A stretch of DNA of 39,711 nucleotides, from contig JAAYPV010000099.1 in assembly GCA_012519635.1 (NCBI GenBank), positions 1 through 39,711 of the forward strand, in the 5' to 3' direction. The DNA is from Clostridiales bacterium (lineage in GTDB: Bacteria > Bacillota > Clostridia > Oscillospirales > Ruminococcaceae). Below the pieces are notes generated by a model. That model was not told the origin of the DNA. It made no database searches and was given only the letters and a program-made list of their open reading frames with translations. Of this stretch, positions 27,336-36,107 are shown piece after piece. The first letter of the stretch is position 1; each line of letters starts with the position of its first letter. A program made the translations under genes and the position numbers.

Positions 27336-28049
27336 ATGGAAATGATTTCAATAAAAAAAGAACTTAAAAGTAATTCCTATCCGGGTAGAGGAATTATTAT
27401 AGGCAAATCTAAAAATGGAGGTAAGGCTGTTATTGCGTATTTTATCATGGGAAGAAGCGAAAACAGCCGTAATAGAATTTTTGTTGAGGATGGAGATGGC
27501 ATCAGAACAGAAGCATTTGATCCATCTAAAATGGTTGATCCAAGTCTAATAATATATTCGCCTGTTAAGGTATTAGGTAATAAGGTTATTGTTACAAATG
27601 GTGACCAGACCGATACGATATATGAATTAATGAATAAGCAGTTTACATTTGAGCAAGCTCTCAGAACAAGGGAGTTTGAGCCAGATGCGCCTAATTTTAC
27701 TCCAAGAATTTCTGGAATAGTGAAGCTTGAGGATAATGATATTAATTATGCAATTTCAATTTTAAAAACTGCAAATGGAAATAGTCAATCATGTCAGCGT
27801 TTTAATTTTGCCTATAATAATCCTATAAATGGCGAGGGACATTTTATTCATACCTATAAATGTGACGGTGACCCTTTGCCAAGCTTTGAGGGTGAGCCAA
27901 AGCTTATCTCTATACCTGATGATATAGATGAGTTTGCAAATTTACTTTGGGATAGCTTAAATGAAGAAAACAAGGTATCTCTTTTTGTCAGATACATTGA
28001 TTTAAAATCAAATGAAGTAGCAAGTAGAATTATTAATAAAAATAAATAA
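27336..28049 (+). CDS. IMP cyclohydrolase, PurO-like (PF07826-type)
   Basis: YPGRGIIIGKSKNGGKAVIAYFIMGRSENSRNRIF...; located between purN and AICAR transformylase. Confidence 0.85.
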   Translation: MEMISIKKELKSNSYPGRGIIIGKSKNGGKAVIAYFIMGRSENSRNRIFVEDGDGIRTEAFDPSKMVDPSLIIYSPVKVLGNKVIVTNGDQTDTIYELMNKQFTFEQALRTREFEPDAPNFTPRISGIVKLEDNDINYAISILKTANGNSQSCQRFNFAYNNPINGEGHFIHTYKCDGDPLPSFEGEPKLISIPDDIDEFANLLWDSLNEENKVSLFVRYIDLKSNEVASRIINKNK

Positions 28050-28125
28050 ATACATGAATATATTCCTTTATTAATTTAAATGTAATTTAAAAAGTATAAA
28101 TATTAGTCGGAACAAGGAGTAACAT

Positions 28126-29304
28126 ATGTCAAATGAATTAAAATTAAAATACGGATGTAATCCTAACCAGAAACCATCCAGAATATTTATTGAAGATGGT
28201 GAATTACCGATAGAAGTATTAAATGGTAATCCAGGATATATAAATTTACTTGATGCGTTTAATGGCTGGCAACTTGTAAAAGAGCTTAAGGCCTCAACTG
28301 GTATGTGTGCAGCGACATCTTTTAAGCATGTTTCACCTGCAGGTGCTGCAATTGGTGTGCCATTAACCGATACATTAAAAAAAGTTTATTTTGTTGATGA
28401 TTTAGGTGAGCTATCACCATTGGCTTGTGCATATGCTAGGGCTAGAGGTGCGGATAGAATGTCATCGTATGGTGACTTTATCGCATTGTCTGATATTTGT
28501 GATGCCTCAACTGCAAAAATTATTCAGCGTGAGGTATCTGACGGAATTATTGCTCCTGGCTATACATATGAGGCATTGGAGATACTCAAATCCAAAAGAA
28601 AGGGAACATATAATATTATAAAAATAGATGAAAATTATGTTCCAAACGCAATTGAGCACAAGCAAGTTTTTGGAATAACATTTGAACAAGGTAGAAATGA
28701 TTTAGTAATTGATAACACACTGCTTAAAAATATTGTTACAGAAAATAAGGATATTCCAGATGATAAAAAGTGTGATTTGATTATATCTTTAATTACATTA
28801 AAATATACACAATCAAATTCTGTATGCTATGTTAAGGATGGTCAGGCAATTGGTATCGGTGCTGGCCAGCAATCAAGAATTCACTGCACAAGGCTTGCTG
28901 GAAACAAAGCAGATATCTGGTGGCTAAGACAGTCTGAACAAGTTTTGGGCTTAAAGTTTGTAGATAATATTCGTAGAGCAGATAGGGATAATGCTATTGA
29001 CATATATCTTTCTGATGATTATATGGATGTACTTGCTGATGGAGTATGGCAGGGCATTTTCAAGGAAAAGCCTGAGGTTTTTACAAAGGAAATGAAGGAA
29101 GAATGGCTTAAAAAGAATACAGGTGTATGCTTAGGTTCTGATGCATTTTTCCCATTTGGTGATAATATTGAGCGTGCTTATAAAAGTGGTGTATCATATA
29201 TTGCACAGCCTGGTGGCTCTATCAGGGATGATAATGTTATTGAAACATGTAATAAGTATAATATAGCTATGGCATTTACAGGAATACGATTATTCCATCA
29301 TTAA
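28126..29304 (+). CDS. Stand-alone AICAR formyltransferase (PurV-type; PurH C-terminal domain without the N-terminal cyclohydrolase)
   Basis: LKYGCNPNQKPSRIF, LNGNPGYINLLDAFNGWQLVKEL, SFKHVSPAGAAIG, AYARARGADRMSSYGDFIALSD, GIGAGQQSRIHCTRLA. Confidence 0.92.
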   Translation: MSNELKLKYGCNPNQKPSRIFIEDGELPIEVLNGNPGYINLLDAFNGWQLVKELKASTGMCAATSFKHVSPAGAAIGVPLTDTLKKVYFVDDLGELSPLACAYARARGADRMSSYGDFIALSDICDASTAKIIQREVSDGIIAPGYTYEALEILKSKRKGTYNIIKIDENYVPNAIEHKQVFGITFEQGRNDLVIDNTLLKNIVTENKDIPDDKKCDLIISLITLKYTQSNSVCYVKDGQAIGIGAGQQSRIHCTRLAGNKADIWWLRQSEQVLGLKFVDNIRRADRDNAIDIYLSDDYMDVLADGVWQGIFKEKPEVFTKEMKEEWLKKNTGVCLGSDAFFPFGDNIERAYKSGVSYIAQPGGSIRDDNVIETCNKYNIAMAFTGIRLFHH

Positions 29305-29323
29305 TTAAAATGGAGTATGGGTT

Positions 29324-29488
29324 ATGAAGGACAGAAAGGTTTTCACAATTATAGGTGTATTTTGCATACTTTTGGCGATTGGGGTTATTATTTTTGCGTT
29401 AGTTAAAGGTAATGAGTTTAACTTTCTTATGATATTGCCGCTTATTTTTGCAGTAAGCTGTTTAGTTATTGCGAGAACATCAAAATGA
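29324..29488 (+). CDS. Small (54 aa) two-TM membrane protein, not in ORF track
   Basis: MKDRKVFTIIGVFCILLAIGVIIFALVKGNEFNFLMILPLIFAVSCLVIARTSK*; fills the gap between AICAR transformylase gene and purD. Confidence 0.6.
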   Translation: MKDRKVFTIIGVFCILLAIGVIIFALVKGNEFNFLMILPLIFAVSCLVIARTSK

Positions 29489-29503
29489 CCATTGGAGGTA
29501 AAA

Positions 29504-30787
29504 ATGAAAGTATTAGTTGTTGGCGGTGGTGGCCGTGAACATGGGATTATAATGAAGCTTGCAGAAAGCAGTAAGGTAGATAAACTTTATTGCACTCCTG
29601 GTAACGGAGGAATCTCAAAATACGCTGAATGTTTTTCAGTTAAAGCAGATGATATAGATGGTGTTGTAGAACTTGCTAAGAAAATTTCAGCAGATATGGT
29701 TGTAGTTGCACCTGATGACCCACTTGTTTTAGGAATGGTTGATGCACTTAATGCCGAAGGTTTTATGACATTTGGTCCAAATAAAATGGCTGCTATAATA
29801 GAGGGAAGCAAGGTTTTTTCTAAAAACTTAATGAAGAAATACAATATTCCTACTGCAAAATATGAAGTATTTGATAATGCAAATGATGCTATTTCATATG
29901 TTGAAAAGGAGAACACATATCCAACTGTCGTAAAAGCTGATGGTCTTGCATTGGGTAAGGGAGTAATTATTGCTAAAAACTTTGATGAAGCTAAGGCTGC
30001 TATTCATTCCATTATGGATGATAAAATCTTTGGTGAAAGTGGTTCAAGGGTTGTAATTGAAGAATTTCTAACTGGTCCGGAAATATCCGTACTATGTTTT
30101 ACTGATGGAAAAGCAATCAAGCCTATGGTATCATCAATGGACCATAAGAGAGCATTGGACAATGATGAGGGATTGAATACTGGTGGTATGGGAACAGTAT
30201 CGCCTAATCCTTATTACACAAAGAGTATAGCTGATGAGTGTATGGAGAATATATTTAAGCCTACTATTGATGCTATGAATAGAGAAGGTAGAAAGTTTAA
30301 GGGTTGTTTATACTTTGGATTAATGCTTACTCCTGGTGGTGTAAAGGTTATAGAGTATAATTGTAGGCTTGGCGATCCTGAAACACAAGTTGTATTACCA
30401 TTGCTAAAGACTGATTTATTTGAAATTATGCTTGCTATTTATGAAGAAAGACTTGAGGAAGTTGATATAGAGTGGGAGGATGGCTCTGTTGCTTGTGTAA
30501 TTTTAGCAAGTGGTGGTTATCCTCAAAAATATGAGAGCGGAAAGCAAATTAAAGGACTGAATGAAAACGGACAAATAGAAAATGCATTTATTTATCATGC
30601 TGGAACAAAATATGAAAATGGTTTCTTCTTAACTTCTGGTGGAAGAGTTTTAGGTGTTACTGCAAAGGGCATGGACTTACAGGAGGCTTTGGATAAAGCA
30701 TATAAAACTGTAAATTTAATAAGCTTTGAGGGAATGCATTATAGGAAAGATATAGGAAAGAAAGCACTTTTGGCATTAAATAAGTAA
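29504..30787 (+). CDS. purD: Phosphoribosylamine-glycine ligase
   Basis: MKVLVVGGGGREHGI, GSRVVIEEFLTGPEISVL, NTGGMGTVSPNPYY, EYNCRLGDPETQVVLP; ATG 29504 preferred over 29492. Confidence 0.96.
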   Translation: MKVLVVGGGGREHGIIMKLAESSKVDKLYCTPGNGGISKYAECFSVKADDIDGVVELAKKISADMVVVAPDDPLVLGMVDALNAEGFMTFGPNKMAAIIEGSKVFSKNLMKKYNIPTAKYEVFDNANDAISYVEKENTYPTVVKADGLALGKGVIIAKNFDEAKAAIHSIMDDKIFGESGSRVVIEEFLTGPEISVLCFTDGKAIKPMVSSMDHKRALDNDEGLNTGGMGTVSPNPYYTKSIADECMENIFKPTIDAMNREGRKFKGCLYFGLMLTPGGVKVIEYNCRLGDPETQVVLPLLKTDLFEIMLAIYEERLEEVDIEWEDGSVACVILASGGYPQKYESGKQIKGLNENGQIENAFIYHAGTKYENGFFLTSGGRVLGVTAKGMDLQEALDKAYKTVNLISFEGMHYRKDIGKKALLALNK

Positions 30788-30808
30788 TTTAGTAAGGGAG
30801 GCTTGCAG

Positions 30809-31435
30809 TTGAAAAAGCTCATCAATTTTAAAAATTGTATAATTATGGGTATATACTCAAATATAATGTTCATATTATTCATAATTATCTGCTTATTTTA
30901 CTATGACTTATATGGCAATTCTGGAATTGCAAGTACTCCGTTTGAGATTATAGCATATACTGTTGAAGCATTAGGTTTTATTTTGATGAGTATTTCAATT
31001 ATTGGAATTATTTTAGTAGTCAGACAAAGAATGATTATGAAAGTCCTTATGGCAGTATATTTAGTTCTAGAAGTCGTCATTATGCTTGCTGATTTCCAAT
31101 TTCTATCGCTTGGTGATTGGTATAATGGTTACTCAAAAGTATTAATCATTTCACATGCTATTTTTTCAGCATTTGTTTGTTTAAGCTATATGTCACTTGA
31201 TTATAAAAAAATTCCCTTTCAGATTATAGTAGGGATTGCGTCCTGTATTATGCTTGCAGGTATGTTTTGTATTATTTTTAATATAAGGATTTATGCCAGT
31301 GTACTTACTAATTCATTTGCTTACCTTTTCCTTTATATAGCAATGTTGATTCAGTTGAATCTGGAGGTTTTACAGGTTGATTGTTATGGTGACAGAGCAA
31401 CTGTAGCTGAATATAAAAGCTCATTTTTTGATTAG
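30809..31435 (+). CDS. Hypothetical multi-TM membrane protein
   Basis: About six hydrophobic segments; AGGGAGG RBS before TTG 30809; no family recognised. Confidence 0.6.
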   Translation: MKKLINFKNCIIMGIYSNIMFILFIIICLFYYDLYGNSGIASTPFEIIAYTVEALGFILMSISIIGIILVVRQRMIMKVLMAVYLVLEVVIMLADFQFLSLGDWYNGYSKVLIISHAIFSAFVCLSYMSLDYKKIPFQIIVGIASCIMLAGMFCIIFNIRIYASVLTNSFAYLFLYIAMLIQLNLEVLQVDCYGDRATVAEYKSSFFD

Positions 31436-31457
31436 TACTTTGGAGGTGTAGCCCTAA

Positions 31458-33278
31458 ATGAATGAACGCTTGCCTTATCTTCGTGAAAAGACATCAGGGC
31501 TAACAGTATCGCCGGGTGTATATATTATGAAGGATAAGCAGGGCAAAATAATATATATCGGGAAGGCTAAAAATCTTAAAAATCGTGTAACAAGCTATTT
31601 CAGGGAAACTCCGGACCATACGCCAAAAGTCAGCCAGATGGTATCATTAGTTTATGATTATGATTTTATTGTTACGGATACAGAATATGAAGCTTTGGTT
31701 TTGGAATGCAGTTTAATAAAGCAGCATAAGCCTAAATATAATATACTTTTAAAAGACGATAAGGGTTATCACTATATTAAGGTTTCTAAAGAGGCATATC
31801 CTAAGATAACTGCTGAAAAGCAGATAAGTAATGACGGTAGTATATATTTAGGTCCGTATACCAGCTCAGCTGTTACAAAACAAGCCGTTAATGAGGCTAA
31901 TTTGGTATTTAAGCTACCTACATGTAAACGAAGATTTCCACAGGAATTTAAAAAGGATCGTCCCTGTCTTTATTATTACATTAGTCAATGTATTGGTGTT
32001 TGTAAGGGTGATGTAAGTGCAGAGGAATATAATGAATTTGTGTCTCAGGCAATAGACTACATTAAAAGTGGAAGTAGTGCTTCAATTGAAAGAATGCAAA
32101 AGGAAATGGAGGAGGCAGCTGAAAATTTGGATTTTGAACGAGCTGCTGTACTTCGTGATAGAATTTCAGCGATATCGAAAGCCAGCCAATCACAGAAGAT
32201 TTTTGATAATGAGCTAAAGGATACTGATGTAATTGCGCTTGCACAAAATGTAGGTGCTTCATGTGTAGCACTTTTGATGTATCGTAATGGAAGATTATTT
32301 GATAAATCGACATATATTTTTAATGATGACGATACTGAAGAGGATATTTTAGAGGCATTTATTGTTCAATATTATCAAAGCAATGATATACCAAAGGTGA
32401 TATTGATTGAACGCGAATTACCTAATAAAGAGTTGATAGAAGAATTACTGCGTAAAAGATGTAATCATGCAGTAAATTTATTATATAGACAAAGAGGTAA
32501 TTCACTAAAGCTGATTATGCTTGCAAAGAATAACGCAAGCGAGCATTTATCATTAAGAGTTGGTCGCACAGGTAAGGAAATAATTGCGTTAGATGAACTA
32601 GCAAGGCTTTTAGGTATGGACAAACCGCCATTATATATAGAAGCATATGATATTTCAAATCTTGCATCAACTGCAATGGTTGCAGGAATGGCTGTATTTG
32701 AAAATGGAAGACCACTAAAGAGTGCATATAAGCGTTTTTCAATAAAGAATGTGGGTGCACAAAATGATTATGAATGTATGCGTGAGGTATTAGTTAGACG
32801 GTTTAACCGATATTTTGAGGGAGAGGAAAAGGGTTTTTTACGCTTGCCCGATTTAATATTAGTTGACGGTGGTAAGGGCCATGTTAATGCAGTTGAGCCT
32901 GTTTTACGGGAAATGGGTATTGATGTGCCTGTTTTTGGTCTTGTTAAGGATAGTAAGCATCGTACACGGGCAATTGCATCAAGTGGTTCAGAGATTTCAG
33001 TTACAAGTACTAAAGCAGCATTTATGCTTATCACAAAAATTCAAGATGAAATGCATCGTTTTGCTATATCATATCAGAGAAGTAAACACGCAAAAACTAC
33101 TTATGAATTGGAGCTTACAAAAATAAAAGGAATAGGTCTAAAAAAAGCACAAAAGCTATTAACAACATATAAAACAAAAAAAGCATTAAAATCTGCAACA
33201 GTTGATGAAATTTCAAAGCTTTTAGCAGTTAAAAATGAAACTGCAGTTGAAGTTTACAAATTTATAGAGAAATTATAG
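31458..33278 (+). CDS. uvrC: Excinuclease ABC subunit C
   Basis: SPGVYIMKDKQGKIIYIGKAKNLKNRVTSYF, CLYYYISQCIGVC, AYDISNL, DLILVDGGKGHVNA. Confidence 0.96.
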   Translation: MNERLPYLREKTSGLTVSPGVYIMKDKQGKIIYIGKAKNLKNRVTSYFRETPDHTPKVSQMVSLVYDYDFIVTDTEYEALVLECSLIKQHKPKYNILLKDDKGYHYIKVSKEAYPKITAEKQISNDGSIYLGPYTSSAVTKQAVNEANLVFKLPTCKRRFPQEFKKDRPCLYYYISQCIGVCKGDVSAEEYNEFVSQAIDYIKSGSSASIERMQKEMEEAAENLDFERAAVLRDRISAISKASQSQKIFDNELKDTDVIALAQNVGASCVALLMYRNGRLFDKSTYIFNDDDTEEDILEAFIVQYYQSNDIPKVILIERELPNKELIEELLRKRCNHAVNLLYRQRGNSLKLIMLAKNNASEHLSLRVGRTGKEIIALDELARLLGMDKPPLYIEAYDISNLASTAMVAGMAVFENGRPLKSAYKRFSIKNVGAQNDYECMREVLVRRFNRYFEGEEKGFLRLPDLILVDGGKGHVNAVEPVLREMGIDVPVFGLVKDSKHRTRAIASSGSEISVTSTKAAFMLITKIQDEMHRFAISYQRSKHAKTTYELELTKIKGIGLKKAQKLLTTYKTKKALKSATVDEISKLLAVKNETAVEVYKFIEKL

Positions 33279-33304
33279 ACAAGTATATAAAAATGATATA
33301 TAAT
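33276..33304 (+). promoter_or_regulatory. sigma-A-type promoter (TAGACA-N17-TATAAT) for rsmD-coaD
   Basis: Begins at the uvrC stop codon region; read directly. Confidence 0.55.
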
Positions 33305-33366
33305 GTATTATGTTAAGTATTAAATAATATACTTAAAAGCTTTATAAAGTTAAGAGGAGTTAAGTA

Positions 33367-33924
33367 ATGCGTGTAATTACTGGAATTGCAAGAGGGCGTT
33401 GTCTGGAAACACTTGAAGGTAATGAGGTTCGTCCTACTTCTGATAAGGTAAAGGAAGCAATTTTTTCGGCTATTCAATTTGATTTACCTGGAACAAATGT
33501 ATTAGATTTATTCTGTGGTAGCGGACAACTTGGAATAGAAGCATTAAGTCGCGGTGCAAAATATTCTGTGTTTGTGGATAAGAATAAGGACTCCATTGAA
33601 ATAACCAAAAAAAATATAGAAACTGTTGGCTTTTCGGAAATATCAAAAGTAATTCAGATGGACAGTTTGGATTTCTTAAAGCAAACAAAATTAAATTTTG
33701 ATATAGTATTTATTGACCCACCATATAATCATGGTTTGATTGAATCAGCTCTTGAACTTTTATCAGATAGGATAAATGATGGTGGAAAAGTAATTTGTGA
33801 GCATGAATCAGAACTTAATTTACCTGAAATAACAGGGGAATTAATATTAAATAAAGAATATAAACACGGTAAGGTAAGGGTTAGCCTTTTTACTAAAAGT
33901 CCTAAGGGGAGTAGGTATGAATGA
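33367..33924 (+). CDS. rsmD: 16S rRNA (guanine966-N2)-methyltransferase
   Basis: MRVITGIARGR, LEGNEVRPTSDKVKEAIFSAI, VLDLFCGSGQLGIEALSRGA, IVFIDPPYN. Confidence 0.95.
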   Translation: MRVITGIARGRCLETLEGNEVRPTSDKVKEAIFSAIQFDLPGTNVLDLFCGSGQLGIEALSRGAKYSVFVDKNKDSIEITKKNIETVGFSEISKVIQMDSLDFLKQTKLNFDIVFIDPPYNHGLIESALELLSDRINDGGKVICEHESELNLPEITGELILNKEYKHGKVRVSLFTKSPKGSRYE

Positions 33925-34427
33925 GAAGAATAGCAGTTTGTCCTGGAAGTTTTGACCCTATAACATTAGGACATTTAGATATAATTAAAAGGGCGTCAAA
34001 GCTGTTTGATAAGGTAATAGTACTGATATCTGCAAATGCAGCAAAAACTACAAGCTTTTCGTTTACTGAAAGACTGTCTTTTATTGAAAAAGCAACTTCT
34101 GAATTAGCTTTGGATAATGTCGTTATCGATATTTTAGATGGATTATTGGCTGACTATGTGAGAAATGTTGGCGCAATAGCAATAGTAAAGGGTTTACGAG
34201 CTGTAAGTGACTTTGAATATGAATTTCAGATGGCATTAGCTAATAAAAAACTTTATGAGGGAGCAGAAACTGTTTTCTTAACTACAAGTGCAGAAAACAT
34301 GTATCTGAGTTCGAGTGTTGTAAAACAGATTGCAAGCTTTGGCGGTGATATCAGTCATTTTGTGCCAGGTTGTGTTTTAGAGGATATTAAAAACAGGTTG
34401 GTAAAGGAGAATAGAAATGAGTATTGA
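33921..34427 (+). CDS. coaD: Pantetheine-phosphate adenylyltransferase
   Basis: AVCPGSFDPITLGHLDIIKRASKLFDKVIV, VKGLRAVSDFEYEFQMALANKKL, SSSVVKQIASFGGDISHFVP. Confidence 0.96.
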   Translation: MRRIAVCPGSFDPITLGHLDIIKRASKLFDKVIVLISANAAKTTSFSFTERLSFIEKATSELALDNVVIDILDGLLADYVRNVGAIAIVKGLRAVSDFEYEFQMALANKKLYEGAETVFLTTSAENMYLSSSVVKQIASFGGDISHFVPGCVLEDIKNRLVKENRNEY

Positions 34428-34902
34428 TGAGATATTAGATGAAATGGATGAGCTTTTGGATAAATCACCATCAGTCCCATTTTCTGCACATAAGGTTATG
34501 GTAGATGTAGAAAGAATGAGAGATTTAATTAACGATGTACGTTTGAATATTCCTCAGGAAATTAAAAGAGCAAAGCTGATTGACTTTGATTGCAATAGAA
34601 TAATAAAGGAAGCTGAAGCAAAGGCTGAGGCAATAGTGAGGAAAGCAGAAGAACGCGCAAAGATTATGGTATCCAATGATGCTATTGTCAAAGAGGCAAA
34701 GCAAAAGGCGATTGATATGCTGACTAAGGCTCAGCAAAGCTCTAAGGAAATAAAAAGTGCTACTAATACATATGTAAATAATGTTTTATCGGATACTGAA
34801 AAGTTTTTGCAGAACAGCTTGCAGAATGTTAAAAAAACTAAACAAGAGATTACTCAGGTTAAAAGTACACCTCAAAAAACAAATGAGAAAAATCCTTTTT
34901 AA
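34417..34902 (+). CDS. Hypothetical coiled-coil protein overlapping coaD
   Basis: Ala/Glu/Lys-rich heptad region (IIKEAEAKAEAIVRKAEERAKIMV...); start overlaps coaD end. Confidence 0.7.
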   Translation: MSIDEILDEMDELLDKSPSVPFSAHKVMVDVERMRDLINDVRLNIPQEIKRAKLIDFDCNRIIKEAEAKAEAIVRKAEERAKIMVSNDAIVKEAKQKAIDMLTKAQQSSKEIKSATNTYVNNVLSDTEKFLQNSLQNVKKTKQEITQVKSTPQKTNEKNPF

Positions 34903-34974
34903 TAGATGTTATAGCTCTTTACAGTATTTAAGCATAATATCATACTAAAAAATAATAATTTTAATACAATCTTC

Positions 34975-35003
34975 TTGACAAGTGTAAAAGTTTATGATAA
35001 AAT
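34975..35003 (+). promoter_or_regulatory. sigma-A-type promoter (TTGACA-N17-TAAAAT) for rplU operon
   Basis: Consensus -35, 17-bp spacer with TG extension. Confidence 0.65.
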
Positions 35004-35007
35004 AAAA

Positions 35008-35085
35008 AAGCCGCATATGTACGGTTCTGCAAATATACTTAATGTATATACCGTTCGTAGCGAGTTTTATAGAAAAGGCAGGTGC
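35008..35085 (+). ncRNA. Ribosomal protein L21 leader-type structured 5' UTR
   Basis: Structured leader directly before rplU: ACGGT/ACCGT with inner TATAC/GTATA stem (35021-35054). Confidence 0.55.
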
Positions 35086-35089
35086 CAAA

Positions 35090-35401
35090 ATGTACGCTGT
35101 AATTGAAACAGGAGGAAAACAATATCAGGTTAAGGAAGGTGATGTTGTTTTCGTAGAAAAGTTGGATTGTGAGGTTGATCAAACCGTTAGCTTTGACAAA
35201 GTTGTTGCGGTTGGAACTGATAATGGTTTAAAAATTGGAACTCCATATGTAAGTGGTGCAACTGTAGAAGCAAAGGTTCTGAAGAATGGTAAAAGCAAAA
35301 AGATTACGGTATTTACCTATAAACCAAAGAAGGGTTCAAAGAGAAAACAAGGTCATAGACAGCACTATACTTCAGTAAAAATTGAAGCAATAAAAGCTTA
35401 A
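35090..35401 (+). CDS. rplU: 50S ribosomal protein L21
   Basis: [25 protein letters not shown]...[28 protein letters not shown]-track start at 35042 lies inside the leader. Confidence 0.96.
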   Translation: MYAVIETGGKQYQVKEGDVVFVEKLDCEVDQTVSFDKVVAVGTDNGLKIGTPYVSGATVEAKVLKNGKSKKITVFTYKPKKGSKRKQGHRQHYTSVKIEAIKA

Positions 35402-35402
35402 T

Positions 35403-35720
35403 ATGATTCTTGCTGAATTTTTTAAAAAAAACGGTAAATATGTAGGCTTTCAGATAAGTGGACACGCTGGTTATGATGAATATGGTCTGGATATAGCTTG
35501 TGCAAGTGTATCTTCGGCTGTTCAACTGACAGCTAATACAATTACTGAATTTATGAAAATAAAGGCTGATGTGAATGTTTTATCAGATACAATCAGCTTG
35601 AATATTAACGAAGATTCAACAGGAATGAGTTCAGTAATTATTGAAAGCTTAAAGTACCATTTGGAATTGATATCGCAGCAATTTAAAAAAACAATCAGAA
35701 TAAAAGCTACGGAGGTGTAA
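35403..35720 (+). CDS. prp: Ribosomal-processing cysteine protease Prp
   Basis: [32 protein letters not shown]; between rplU and rpmA. Confidence 0.9.
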   Translation: MILAEFFKKNGKYVGFQISGHAGYDEYGLDIACASVSSAVQLTANTITEFMKIKADVNVLSDTISLNINEDSTGMSSVIIESLKYHLELISQQFKKTIRIKATEV

Positions 35721-35724
35721 GTTT

Positions 35725-36006
35725 ATGATAAATATTAGTATGCAATTTTTTGCTCATAAAAAAGGAGTTGCTTCTACAAAGAACGGTCGTGACTCAGAGT
35801 CAAAAAGATTGGGAGTAAAAAGAGCTGATGGCCAGTATGTACTAGCTGGTAATATTTTGGTTCGTCAACGCGGTACGCGTATTCATCCTGGAGTAGGTGT
35901 TGGCAAGGGTTCAGATGATACATTATTCGCATTAGTTAGCGGAAGAGTTAAGTTTGAGCGCCTAGGTCGTGATCGCAAAAGAGTATCCGTTTACGCTGAG
36001 CAGTAA
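35725..36006 (+). CDS. rpmA: 50S ribosomal protein L27 with Prp-cleavable N-terminal extension
   Basis: [37 protein letters not shown]. Confidence 0.96.
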   Translation: MINISMQFFAHKKGVASTKNGRDSESKRLGVKRADGQYVLAGNILVRQRGTRIHPGVGVGKGSDDTLFALVSGRVKFERLGRDRKRVSVYAEQ

Positions 36007-36029
36007 TCGGGAACATAACATTAAAAATC

Positions 36030-36060
36030 AATCCTGAGCATTCGCTTGGGATTTTGTTTT
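36030..36060 (+). terminator. Terminator/attenuator-like hairpin between rpmA and obgE
   Basis: AATCCTGAGC-ATTC-GCTTGGGATT followed by TTGTTTT. Confidence 0.6.
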
Positions 36061-36066
36061 ATTGCA

Positions 36067-36090
36067 TTCCATTTGATAAATCAAATGGAA
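36067..36090 (+). repeat. Perfect 10-bp inverted repeat immediately upstream of obgE RBS
   Basis: TTCCATTTGA-TAAA-TCAAATGGAA. Confidence 0.7.
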
Positions 36091-36107
36091 ATATAGAGGA
36101 GAATAAT

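Noticed and set aside
35042-35089. N-terminal extension of L21 in ORF track ([16 protein letters not shown])
   Set aside because: Lies within the structured leader; canonical L21 starts at ATG 35090
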